DNA from: Flavobacterium turcicum
GTDB taxonomy: Bacteria; Bacteroidota; Bacteroidia; Flavobacteriales; Flavobacteriaceae
Assembly (NCBI RefSeq): GCF_011365745.1
Contig: NZ_JAAOBY010000001.1
Span: forward strand, 620,001-684,000
Reading direction: 5' to 3'
DNA length: 64,000 nucleotides
Position 1 is the first letter of the stretch, and the number at the start of each line of letters is the position of its first letter. Position numbers and translations under genes: made by a program. The notes below the pieces were generated by a model. It made no database searches. It was given only the letters and a program-made list of their open reading frames with translations, and was not told the DNA's origin. Below are positions 55,049 to 62,401 of the stretch, piece by piece.

Positions 55049-57172
55049 ATGAATAAAATTTTAGTAGTAATAGCTCTTTTGGGCACTATTTTCTTTGCTT
55101 CGGCACAAGAATCTAACAGAGTAAATGCTCAAGAAGATGCAACTGCAGACCGCTTTCCTGTTTTTACTAATTGTCAAAATTTACAGGGTGAACAATTAAA
55201 AAAATGTTTTTACGATCAAGTGCAAGATTTTGTGAATGCTAATTTCGTGGTTCCACAAGACCTGATTCAAAACAATTTTAATGGTAATGTAAAAGTATTG
55301 TTTGAAGTGAATTCTGATGGCGTTTTCAAAGTTATTTATACTGATGCTGCTAATGAGCAGTTATTACAAGAAACCAAGCGCGTGTTTTCGTCTATGCCAA
55401 AAGTTTCGCCTGCTACTTACAATGGTAAGCCTACTTATTCACGGTTTACAATGACAATTCCGATTCCGCTTCAATCTAGAACTGAAACAGTAACAAGTGC
55501 AAAAGCTGTGTTGCCTAATGAGGTAAAAAAAGATGTTGTGCTTACTGAATTGGATAGTATTGTCTATAAAAAATTCGATAGTCCTGAGTTTGAGAGCAAT
55601 CTTAATATTCCCTTTTCTCATAGTTATTACGCGCAGTTTGATGCAGCGATGAACCAAATAGGTAGCAATAATCACACGGCCTCTAAGCCATTCACCTATG
55701 CCCAAGTAGCTAAATATTACGATTTTAAATCGGTGAATCAATCTTTGCAAAAGAATACAAAAAGTTGGTGGGCAAAGAAATTGTGGAACGAAAATTTAGT
55801 GCAGATAAAAGGTGAAGATTATTGGTTTACGTTAAATCCGATTCTAGATTTGCAAGTTGGTAGCGCTTCAGATAGCAAATCATCCTATACCTACACAAAT
55901 ACACGAGGGATTAATTTTAGAGGAGGTTTGGGAAAAAATCTTCATTTCACCACTACGGTTTTTGAAAGCCAAGGTCGTTTTGCGGATTATTACAACAACT
56001 ACGCCATTTCTATTCGTCCTGACGGAGGCAATCCAGCAATTATTCCAGGTATAGGAATTGCTAAAGAATTCAAGACTGATGCTTTTGATTTCCCTTCGGC
56101 AGATGCTAATTTGACTTTTACGCCAAGTAAATACCTAGACATGCAGTTGGGCTATAGCAGAAATTTTATCGGTGATGGATATCGATCTTTGTTAGAAAGT
56201 GACGGCACCAGTCCTTATCCTTATTTTAAACTAAACACCAATTTCTGGAAAATAAAATATACCAATACCTATATGTGGTTGAAAGACGTGCGACCAGAGG
56301 TGACGACTGAGAGGACTTATGCAACAAAATTCATGGCTAATCATTATTTAAGTTGGAATGTCTCCAACCGACTGAATTTAGGTTTTTTCGAATCGGTAGT
56401 GTGGACTAATACAAACGATCGTGGGTTTGATGTGAACTTTGTAAATCCTATAATATTCTATCGTTCGGTTGAGTTTACTTCATCTGCGCGAAGCGGAAAC
56501 GCGATTCTAGGACTTACTTTTAAATACAAATGGAACAATTCCATTAATTTTTATGGGCAGTTTATTTTAGATGAATTTTCGCTTGGCGATGTGAAAGAAG
56601 GCAATAATAGCTGGAAAAATAAGTATGGTTACCAAATAGGGGCCAAATATTATAATGCTTTTGGGGTTAAAAATTTGTTAGCTCAAGTTGAGTATAATCA
56701 AGTAAGGCCTTATGTGTATTCGCACAGTGCTGTGATTACAAATTATGGTCACAACAATCAAAGTTTGGGTCATCAATGGGGTGGTAATTTTAGGGAGCTA
56801 ATTGGAATTGCTCGTTACCATCAAGGTAGGCTGTTTGCTGATGCAAAAGTTATTTTGGGTACTCGTGGATTTGATTTTAATACACCATCTGACTCATTTA
56901 ACTACGGAGGAAATATTTATAAAAATTACGACGATCAAAGACCTTTTGATTCTGGTGTAAAAGTTGGTCAAGGAAACAAAACAACAGTATTTATTGCTGA
57001 CCTTCAAGCAGGCTATTTGATTAATCCCTCAACTAATTTAAAGCTATTTGGTAGTTTGATTTATCGTAGTTTTAATCCTGATGTTGATACTGTTACCGCC
57101 TTTAAACAAAATACAACTTGGTTTAGTATGGGGGTTAGAGCGGATATTTTCAATTGGTATTTTGATTATTAA
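55049..57172 (+). CDS. remB: Gliding motility protein RemB (TonB-C-like domain plus Wzi-like barrel)
   Basis: I choose the ATG at 55049 because it gives a clean signal peptide (MNKILVVIALLGTIFFASAQ); earlier starts lie within deoC. The roughly 707-residue protein has two parts: residues about 30-130 resemble a TonB-C-like domain (FNGNVKVLFEVNSDGVFKVIYTD), and the rest is a barrel of the Wzi/capsule-assembly type ending in the aromatic-rich FNWYFDY. In F. johnsoniae, remB lies in the same place after deoC and its loss affects gliding motility. The assignment rests on this layout and on recall of synteny; the molecular role is not settled. Confidence 0.85.
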   Translation: MNKILVVIALLGTIFFASAQESNRVNAQEDATADRFPVFTNCQNLQGEQLKKCFYDQVQDFVNANFVVPQDLIQNNFNGNVKVLFEVNSDGVFKVIYTDAANEQLLQETKRVFSSMPKVSPATYNGKPTYSRFTMTIPIPLQSRTETVTSAKAVLPNEVKKDVVLTELDSIVYKKFDSPEFESNLNIPFSHSYYAQFDAAMNQIGSNNHTASKPFTYAQVAKYYDFKSVNQSLQKNTKSWWAKKLWNENLVQIKGEDYWFTLNPILDLQVGSASDSKSSYTYTNTRGINFRGGLGKNLHFTTTVFESQGRFADYYNNYAISIRPDGGNPAIIPGIGIAKEFKTDAFDFPSADANLTFTPSKYLDMQLGYSRNFIGDGYRSLLESDGTSPYPYFKLNTNFWKIKYTNTYMWLKDVRPEVTTERTYATKFMANHYLSWNVSNRLNLGFFESVVWTNTNDRGFDVNFVNPIIFYRSVEFTSSARSGNAILGLTFKYKWNNSINFYGQFILDEFSLGDVKEGNNSWKNKYGYQIGAKYYNAFGVKNLLAQVEYNQVRPYVYSHSAVITNYGHNNQSLGHQWGGNFRELIGIARYHQGRLFADAKVILGTRGFDFNTPSDSFNYGGNIYKNYDDQRPFDSGVKVGQGNKTTVFIADLQAGYLINPSTNLKLFGSLIYRSFNPDVDTVTAFKQNTTWFSMGVRADIFNWYFDY

Positions 57173-57214
57173 TCGCTACCGTATTGATTTTTATACTTTT
57201 TTGTGAATTGTTTT

Positions 57215-57245
57215 TTGTCAAATCCCTTTTGTTAGTCTACTTTTG
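57215..57245 (+). promoter_or_regulatory. Putative promoter of the cyoE operon
   Basis: TTG (57215-57217), 20 bases, then TACTTTTG (57238-57245) fits the full Bacteroidota -33/-7 pattern. It is the best complete promoter I see in the window and lies 32 bases before the cyoE start. Confidence 0.6.
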
Positions 57246-57277
57246 CAAAAGTTTTTAGAAACAAAATATTACTAGCA

Positions 57278-58180
57278 TTGAGCGCAACATCCAGTACACT
57301 TTCATTAAAATCTGTTTATATCGATTTCAGAGAAATCACTAAAGCGCGTCTAGCTGTGAGTGTGGTTTTTTCGTCAATAGCTGGTTTTATGTTGGGTATT
57401 TACGATTGGAACTCACTTAGCTGGATGGTTTTGTTAAAGTTAGCTGTTGGTGGCTATTGTATGGTAGGCGCTTCTAATGCTTTTAATCAGGTTATCGAAA
57501 AAGATCTCGATGCTTTGATGGATAGAACGAAAGATCGTCCAGTTCCAGCAGGTAGAATGACAGTTGCTTCGGCATTAATAATTGCCTGTTTACTCACTGT
57601 GGTAGGTTTGGTTTTGTTGTATACCATCAATGAAAAAACCGCCATGTTTGGTGCAATTTCGATCTTTTTATACACTAGTGTATATACGCCTCTAAAAACA
57701 ATGACTTCTTTATCAGTTTTTGTTGGCGCTTTTCCAGGTGCAATTCCGTTCATGTTAGGTTGGGTTGCAGCTACTGGTGAATTTGGTATCGAAGCAGGAA
57801 CTTTGTTTTTAATTCAATTTTTCTGGCAGTTCCCACATTTTTGGGCCATCGGATGGTTTTTGTATGAAGATTACGAAAAAGCAGGATTTTTTATGTTACC
57901 TACGGGTAAAAAAGATAAAGGAACTGCGCTACAAGTAATATTGTATACCGTTTGGTTGATTTTGGCCTCCTTATTACCTGTTTTTGGTTACACAGGCCGT
58001 TTGTATATTACACCTGTCACAGCTGTGATTGTGTTTTTGCTAGGATTGTGGATGTTATTTTATGCTGTAAAATTGTATAAAGAACGCACAGCCAAAGCGG
58101 CACGAACCTTAATGTTGGTGAGTGTTTCTTTTATTACTTTGTTGCAATTAGTGTATATTATTGATAAATTTTTAAGATAG
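57278..58180 (+). CDS. cyoE: Heme O synthase (protoheme IX farnesyltransferase)
   Basis: The 300-residue UbiA-family membrane protein has about eight or nine helices. It adds a farnesyl group to heme b, making heme O, the precursor of heme a for the oxidase. The conserved Asp-rich region QVIEKDLDALMDRTKDRP binds the prenyl diphosphate; FREITKARLAVSVVFSS is the typical N-terminus. The start is TTG at 57278, because no in-frame ATG lies before the first helix. Subunit III follows after 2 bases. The operon supplies parts for the aa3 oxidase whose subunits I/II are at 7608-10591. Confidence 0.94.
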   Translation: MSATSSTLSLKSVYIDFREITKARLAVSVVFSSIAGFMLGIYDWNSLSWMVLLKLAVGGYCMVGASNAFNQVIEKDLDALMDRTKDRPVPAGRMTVASALIIACLLTVVGLVLLYTINEKTAMFGAISIFLYTSVYTPLKTMTSLSVFVGAFPGAIPFMLGWVAATGEFGIEAGTLFLIQFFWQFPHFWAIGWFLYEDYEKAGFFMLPTGKKDKGTALQVILYTVWLILASLLPVFGYTGRLYITPVTAVIVFLLGLWMLFYAVKLYKERTAKAARTLMLVSVSFITLLQLVYIIDKFLR

Positions 58181-58182
58181 AT

Positions 58183-58770
58183 ATGAATATGACAATGACC
58201 GCAGAGGAGCAAAAAGCACGTAGCAACAGGTCGTATAAGCTGATCTTATTGTTTGCTATGGTGAGTATGACCATGATGTTTGCTGGACTTACTAGTGCGT
58301 TTGTAGTAAGTAAATCAAGGGCAGATTGGTTGAAAGATTTTGAATTACCAAGTGCATTTTATTACAGTACAGTTGTAATTATTGCTTGTAGTGTTACCTT
58401 TCATTTGGCTAAAAAAGCAATTCAACGAAACAATCAAAGTGCTACGACAGGTTTTCTTTTAGGGACCTTAGCTTTAGGACTTTTATTTGTATTTTTACAA
58501 TTCGAAGGCTTTGATCAAATCGTACAAAGTGGTTATTATTTCACTGGTAGCGGAAGCTCAATTACAACAACATTTTTGTATGTTGTAACGGTTGTACACT
58601 TGTTACACCTTGCTGGTGGTGTGATTTCGCTGTTAATTATAATTTATAATCATTTTAAACAAAAATACAATTCATCTCAAACCCTTGGTATAGAACTCGG
58701 TGCAATGTATTGGCACTTTTTAGACTTATTGTGGGTTTATTTGTTTTTGTTTTTATATTTCTTTAAATAA
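58183..58770 (+). CDS. Cytochrome c oxidase subunit III (short paralogue)
   Basis: The 195-residue protein has five membrane helices of the heme-copper oxidase subunit III family, ending in the typical ELGAMYWHFLDLLWVYLFLFLYF. It has the five-helix layout of bacterial subunit III and lacks the long insert of the next gene. It follows cyoE after 2 bases. It is not obvious which of the two paralogues is in the aa3 complex; both may be. Confidence 0.92.
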   Translation: MNMTMTAEEQKARSNRSYKLILLFAMVSMTMMFAGLTSAFVVSKSRADWLKDFELPSAFYYSTVVIIACSVTFHLAKKAIQRNNQSATTGFLLGTLALGLLFVFLQFEGFDQIVQSGYYFTGSGSSITTTFLYVVTVVHLLHLAGGVISLLIIIYNHFKQKYNSSQTLGIELGAMYWHFLDLLWVYLFLFLYFFK

Positions 58771-58780
58771 GAAAAAAACG

Positions 58781-58788
58781 TAAATTTG
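58781..58788 (+). promoter_or_regulatory. Putative -7 box upstream of the long subunit III gene
   Basis: TAAATTTG matches TAnnTTTG and lies 24 bases before the ATG at 58813, giving a possible internal promoter in the oxidase cluster. There is no TTG at -33. Confidence 0.33.
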
Positions 58789-58812
58789 GGAACTTTTTAA
58801 CGAATAACTTTT

Positions 58813-59790
58813 ATGGAAGCGACAGTTACTACTGCAAATAGTGAAGAAAAAACTTGGGGAGGCGGCAATGAGCCAATGGGAGCAAGTTATGGTAAATTAA
58901 TGATGTGGTTTTTTATCGTATCAGATGCCTTAACGTTCTCTGGATTTCTAGCGGCTTACGGTTTTTCTAGATTTAAATTTATTGAAACATGGCCAGTGGC
59001 TGATGAGGTGTTTACACACTTTCCGTTCTTACACGGAGTTTCAGCGCCTATGTATTATGTGGCGTTGATGACGTTTATTTTGATTTTCTCATCTGTAACA
59101 ATGGTTTTAGCTGTTGATGCAGGGCACCAAATGAAAAAGAACAAAGTGGTTATCTACATGTTTTTAACAATTATTGGTGGTTTGATTTTCGTAGGTTCTC
59201 AAGCTTGGGAATGGAAAAACTTTATCAAAGGAGAATATGGTGCTGTCGAAACTAAAGGTGGTAGTTTATTGCAGTTTGTAGATAAAGACGGCAAAAGAGT
59301 TGCTTTAGCAGAATTTGCAGCTACTCTTCCTGAAGAGAGAGAGCAACTAACTCGTAACAAAGCAAAGTGGTTCATGGATGAACCTACTTTACCTTCTTAT
59401 TCAGTTGCTGAAGTTCAAGCTGGTTTCAAATCGCATCCAGATATCTTAATTCGTACTGAAGTATTGAATGAGAAAAAACAAAAAACAGTTCTTTCTAGAA
59501 AAGAGTCAGAGGCTAGATTAGCAGATGCTCACTATGTTGTTGAAGGAGCTAACTTGATTAGAAACGAGTACGGAAGTAAATTATTTGCTGACTTCTTTTT
59601 CTTTATCACAGGTTTTCACGGTTTCCACGTATTTTCTGGAGTGATTATTAATATTATCATCTTCTTTAATGTGTTATTAGGAACTTACGAGAAAAGAAAA
59701 ACTTATGAAATGGTAGAAAAAGTTGGATTATATTGGCACTTTGTCGATTTAGTTTGGGTTTTCGTATTTACAGTTTTCTATCTAGTTTAA
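58813..59790 (+). CDS. Cytochrome c oxidase subunit III (long paralogue with soluble insert)
   Basis: The 325-residue protein also belongs to the subunit III family, with membrane segments near residues 27-50, 78-102, 111-132, 259-288 and 305-324 and the typical end VGLYWHFVDLVWVFVFTVFYL. Between the third segment and the next lies a hydrophilic insert of about 115 residues (140-255), rich in Lys and Glu, absent from the short paralogue just upstream. The insert faces one side of the membrane and may contact another respiratory subunit. Subunit IV follows after 18 bases. Confidence 0.92.
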   Translation: MEATVTTANSEEKTWGGGNEPMGASYGKLMMWFFIVSDALTFSGFLAAYGFSRFKFIETWPVADEVFTHFPFLHGVSAPMYYVALMTFILIFSSVTMVLAVDAGHQMKKNKVVIYMFLTIIGGLIFVGSQAWEWKNFIKGEYGAVETKGGSLLQFVDKDGKRVALAEFAATLPEEREQLTRNKAKWFMDEPTLPSYSVAEVQAGFKSHPDILIRTEVLNEKKQKTVLSRKESEARLADAHYVVEGANLIRNEYGSKLFADFFFFITGFHGFHVFSGVIINIIIFFNVLLGTYEKRKTYEMVEKVGLYWHFVDLVWVFVFTVFYLV

Positions 59791-59808
59791 TTTCAAAAAG
59801 TAATTATC

Positions 59809-60159
59809 ATGTCACACGATCACGTATCAAATACTGGTAGAATCTGGAAAGTTTTCGGAATCTTATCTGCAGTAACAATTGTTGAAGTTATTTTAGGTAT
59901 TTTGAAGCCAGAGTCTCTTCACATGAACAGTTTAATGGGTATGAACTTGCTAAACTGGATTTTTTACGCTCTTACTTTATACAAAGCGTATTATATTGTT
60001 TGGGCATTTATGCACATGGAAGGCGAAAAAAGTTCTTTGAGAGCATCAGTAGTTTATCCAGTTATCTTTTTAGTATTATACCTTCTTTTTATTCTTTTAA
60101 CAGAAGGCGATTATATTTATGAGGTTTTTAAAAATTCAACAATTAAATGGAATTTTTAA
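59809..60159 (+). CDS. Cytochrome c oxidase subunit IV (prokaryotic type)
   Basis: The 116-residue protein has three hydrophobic segments (about 16-34, 45-66 and 80-104) and the phrase KAYYIVWAFMHMEGE, typical of the small COX4_pro/CtaF-like subunit. It probably stabilises the oxidase. It begins with a His-containing MSHDH stretch. It is the last gene before a terminator. Confidence 0.9.
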   Translation: MSHDHVSNTGRIWKVFGILSAVTIVEVILGILKPESLHMNSLMGMNLLNWIFYALTLYKAYYIVWAFMHMEGEKSSLRASVVYPVIFLVLYLLFILLTEGDYIYEVFKNSTIKWNF

Positions 60160-60176
60160 CAAGATATTAATTCATG

Positions 60177-60205
60177 AAAAGGGTACGCATTGCGTACCTT
60201 TTTTT
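60177..60205 (+). terminator. Intrinsic terminator after subunit IV
   Basis: GGTACGC (60182-60188) pairs with GCGTACC (60192-60198) around loop ATT; flanking A (60177-60180) and T extend the stem. The T-tract ends where a putative -7 box begins. Confidence 0.85.
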
Positions 60206-60212
60206 ATTTTTG
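60205..60212 (+). promoter_or_regulatory. Putative -7 box of the thioredoxin-like/sco operon
   Basis: TATTTTTG matches TAnnTTTG. It starts on the last T of the preceding terminator and lies 25 bases before the ATG at 60238. Confidence 0.42.
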
Positions 60213-60237
60213 TACTCTAATAAAAGTAGCTCATTCA

Positions 60238-60879
60238 ATGAAAAAAAATATAGTTCTTTTTGTTCTTTTTATCCTTCCTATCGTAGCTTACTTATTTTTT
60301 GCTTCGGGTGTAAACGGATATACTAAATTGCCGACAATAACTCCAAATACTGCTGATTTTGGAAAATGGGAAACATTAGACGGTAAACCTATTACGCTAA
60401 CCGGTAAGGTAACTATTTTAGGTTTCTCAGGTTTTGAGTTGTTAAAAAACAGAGGAAATCTTTTTAATTTAAATCAAAAGATATACCAACGTTATCATGA
60501 GTTCAAAGATGTTCAATTTGTGATCTTATGTCCGAAAGGAACAGAGCAAGATGCTAAAAAGGTAATTACTGCGCTGGGTGCTTTTACTGATGTGGCACAA
60601 TGGCGTTTTGTTTTTGCCACGCCAGAAGAGATTTCTAAATATTATGCTCAGTTAAACTTGGTTGAAAAACTTGATGATAAATTTGGCACACCAAAAGTAT
60701 ATATCGTTGACAAAAAACGAAATTTACGTGGTCGTAAATTGGTAAAAGATGTGATGGAAGGGTACAACACATTTCATCCAGCTGAATTAAGTAATGAAAT
60801 GTTAGATGATTTTAAAGTCATTTTGTATGAATACAGAGCAGCTTTAAAAAAGAATAACAATGCTTCACGAAAAATTTAA
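60238..60879 (+). CDS. Membrane-anchored thioredoxin-fold protein lacking active-site cysteines
   Basis: I use the ATG at 60238; the TTG at 60190 lies inside the terminator. The roughly 213-residue protein has an N-terminal hydrophobic segment (residues 4-22) and a periplasmic domain that reads like a thioredoxin/Sco-type fold: a KVTILGFSGFELL strand-helix, VQFVILCPKGTEQDA, and GTPKVYIVDKKRNLRGR near the end. The usual CxxC or CxxxC is replaced by FSGFELLKN, and only one Cys remains (LCP). It sits 12 bases upstream of a true Sco gene, so it may be a degenerate Sco relative with a structural or chaperone role. This is inference. Confidence 0.72.
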   Translation: MKKNIVLFVLFILPIVAYLFFASGVNGYTKLPTITPNTADFGKWETLDGKPITLTGKVTILGFSGFELLKNRGNLFNLNQKIYQRYHEFKDVQFVILCPKGTEQDAKKVITALGAFTDVAQWRFVFATPEEISKYYAQLNLVEKLDDKFGTPKVYIVDKKRNLRGRKLVKDVMEGYNTFHPAELSNEMLDDFKVILYEYRAALKKNNNASRKI

Positions 60880-60891
60880 AATTCTTCTTTT

Positions 60892-61578
60892 ATGTTTAAA
60901 AATAAATCGTACATAGGTATTTCTTTTATTGTTTTGATATTTGGTATTTATGCTATCCCTAAAATTGTTCAACGCATTAAAACAGATAAAGTAGTCCAAG
61001 GTGATCGTTTAGATCGTGTAAATCCTGTTACTGCTGATGATGATAAGTTGATTAAAATAGGGCCAGCACCTCGTTTTGAATTAACTAATCAAGATAACAA
61101 AAAGATAAATAATGACACGTACAAAGGTAAGGTCTATGTTTTAGAGTTCTTTTTTGTGAGTTGTCCTACTATTTGCCCAAAGATGAATGAGAGTATGTTG
61201 CTCATTGAGAAAAAGTTTTTTGGAAATCCTAACTTTGGTATAGCATCGATCACTATTGATCCCGATCATGATACTGCTGAAGTTTTAAAAGATCATTCTA
61301 AATTACTTGGTGTTCGCTCTTCAAATTGGCATTTTTTAACAGGTAAAAAAGACTATATTTTCAACTTAGCTAATAAAGGTTTTAATTTGTATGCAGGTCA
61401 AAATAACAAGGTAGCGGGTGGTTTTGAGCACTCGGGTCTTTTTGCTTTAATTGATAAAAACGGAAATATCCGTTGTAGAAATGATGAGTTTGGTAATCCA
61501 ATATTGTATTACGATGGACTTGATAAAATGGGAGTAAGAAACATTCAGCAAGATATAAATATTTTATTAAAAGAGTAA
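60892..61578 (+). CDS. SCO1/SenC-family copper chaperone for cytochrome oxidase
   Basis: The 228-residue protein has one N-terminal membrane segment (residues 7-24) and a thioredoxin-like Sco domain. The copper ligands are present: the CxxxC in FFVSCPTICPKM and the later His in GFEHSGLFALIDKNG. It would mature the CuA site of subunit II. It is followed by DUF420 one base after its stop and preceded by a cysteine-free relative, in one operon. Confidence 0.94.
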   Translation: MFKNKSYIGISFIVLIFGIYAIPKIVQRIKTDKVVQGDRLDRVNPVTADDDKLIKIGPAPRFELTNQDNKKINNDTYKGKVYVLEFFFVSCPTICPKMNESMLLIEKKFFGNPNFGIASITIDPDHDTAEVLKDHSKLLGVRSSNWHFLTGKKDYIFNLANKGFNLYAGQNNKVAGGFEHSGLFALIDKNGNIRCRNDEFGNPILYYDGLDKMGVRNIQQDINILLKE

Positions 61579-61579
61579 A

Positions 61580-62122
61580 ATGGAAAATAGAACTTTAGAA
61601 CAAAAATACAACAAGTGGATTATCGTAGTGTCAATTGTTATTCCTGTAGTGGTAGCAATTTTATTTGGCGTTAAATTAAAAGATTTTGGTTATAATGTAG
61701 AGCCTTTGTCTTTCTTGCCGCCTATTTACGCTACAACTAATGGTTTAACGGCTATTTTGCTTGTTGCTGCTGTGATGGCCATAAAAAACGGAAACAGAAA
61801 GTTGCACCAAAGTTTGATGACGGCAGCTATCGCCTTGTCTTTGGCTTTTTTGGTGATGTATGTTGCTTATCATATGACAGCAGATTCAACTAAATTTGGT
61901 GGTGATGGAGCTATTAAAGCAGTTTACTTCTTTATATTAATTACACACATTGTTTTATCTATTGCTATAATCCCAATGGTATTGATTACTTATGTGCGTG
62001 CGTTATCTCAAAGATTTGATGCGCACAAAAAAATTGCGAAAATAACTTTTCCTATTTGGTTGTATGTAGCGGTAACGGGTGTAATAGTTTATTTAATGAT
62101 CTCTCCTTATTATGTACATTAA
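61580..62122 (+). CDS. DUF420 family membrane protein
   Basis: The 180-residue protein has five hydrophobic segments over its full length (near 14-32, 42-62, 74-94, 112-135 and 150-172) and conserved histidines at helix ends (RKLHQS, YVAYHMT, FILITHIVLS, DAHKKIAK), matching DUF420. The family often lies beside cytochrome oxidase or Sco genes and is thought to help oxidase assembly; its function is not proven. It starts one base after sco and overlaps the next gene by 11 bases. Confidence 0.88.
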   Translation: MENRTLEQKYNKWIIVVSIVIPVVVAILFGVKLKDFGYNVEPLSFLPPIYATTNGLTAILLVAAVMAIKNGNRKLHQSLMTAAIALSLAFLVMYVAYHMTADSTKFGGDGAIKAVYFFILITHIVLSIAIIPMVLITYVRALSQRFDAHKKIAKITFPIWLYVAVTGVIVYLMISPYYVH

Positions 62123-62378
62123 TTCTCAAAAGACAGAAAATAGTGCAGCTGTAAAAGGATGGCGCTCAAGTACACTTTTAATAGCATTTCTACTCTTTTT
62201 ATCGACTAACATAGTTTCTGCGCAATGTGCCATGTGTAGGGCTGCGTTAACTAGTGATGATAATACTACTCAAGCAGCAGCCGTTAATGATGGTATTGTT
62301 TATTTAATGATAATACCATATTTGTTAGTAGCTGTGATTGGTTTAATGCTTTACAAAATGAAAAAGAAAAAGGCATAA
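62112..62378 (+). CDS. Small membrane protein with CxxC motif, oxidase-operon associated
   Basis: The 88-residue protein has a hydrophobic N-terminal segment (about residues 20-37) that could be a signal peptide ending at SAQ. The motif CAMC follows immediately (residues 39-42), then a second hydrophobic segment (about 63-80) and a Lys-rich C-terminus. The mature protein would expose the CxxC at its very N-terminus in the periplasm. It overlaps DUF420 by 11 bases. Copper or thiol chemistry is a reasonable guess from the motif and context, but I do not recognise a characterised family. Confidence 0.75.
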   Translation: MYINSQKTENSAAVKGWRSSTLLIAFLLFLSTNIVSAQCAMCRAALTSDDNTTQAAAVNDGIVYLMIIPYLLVAVIGLMLYKMKKKKA

Positions 62379-62394
62379 TTAAAATATGCTTTTT
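62373..62394 (+). terminator. Possible terminator between convergent genes
   Basis: GCATA (62373-62377) and TATGC (62385-62389) pair around a 7-base loop and are followed by five T. The stem overlaps the stop codon of the CxxC gene and is short, so the call is tentative. Confidence 0.45.
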
Positions 62395-62401
62395 AGGGTA
62401 C

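Noticed and set aside
60190..60237. Upstream TTG start that would lengthen the thioredoxin-like protein by 16 residues
   Set aside because: It lies within the terminator hairpin and upstream of the -7 box, so the transcript would not contain it.
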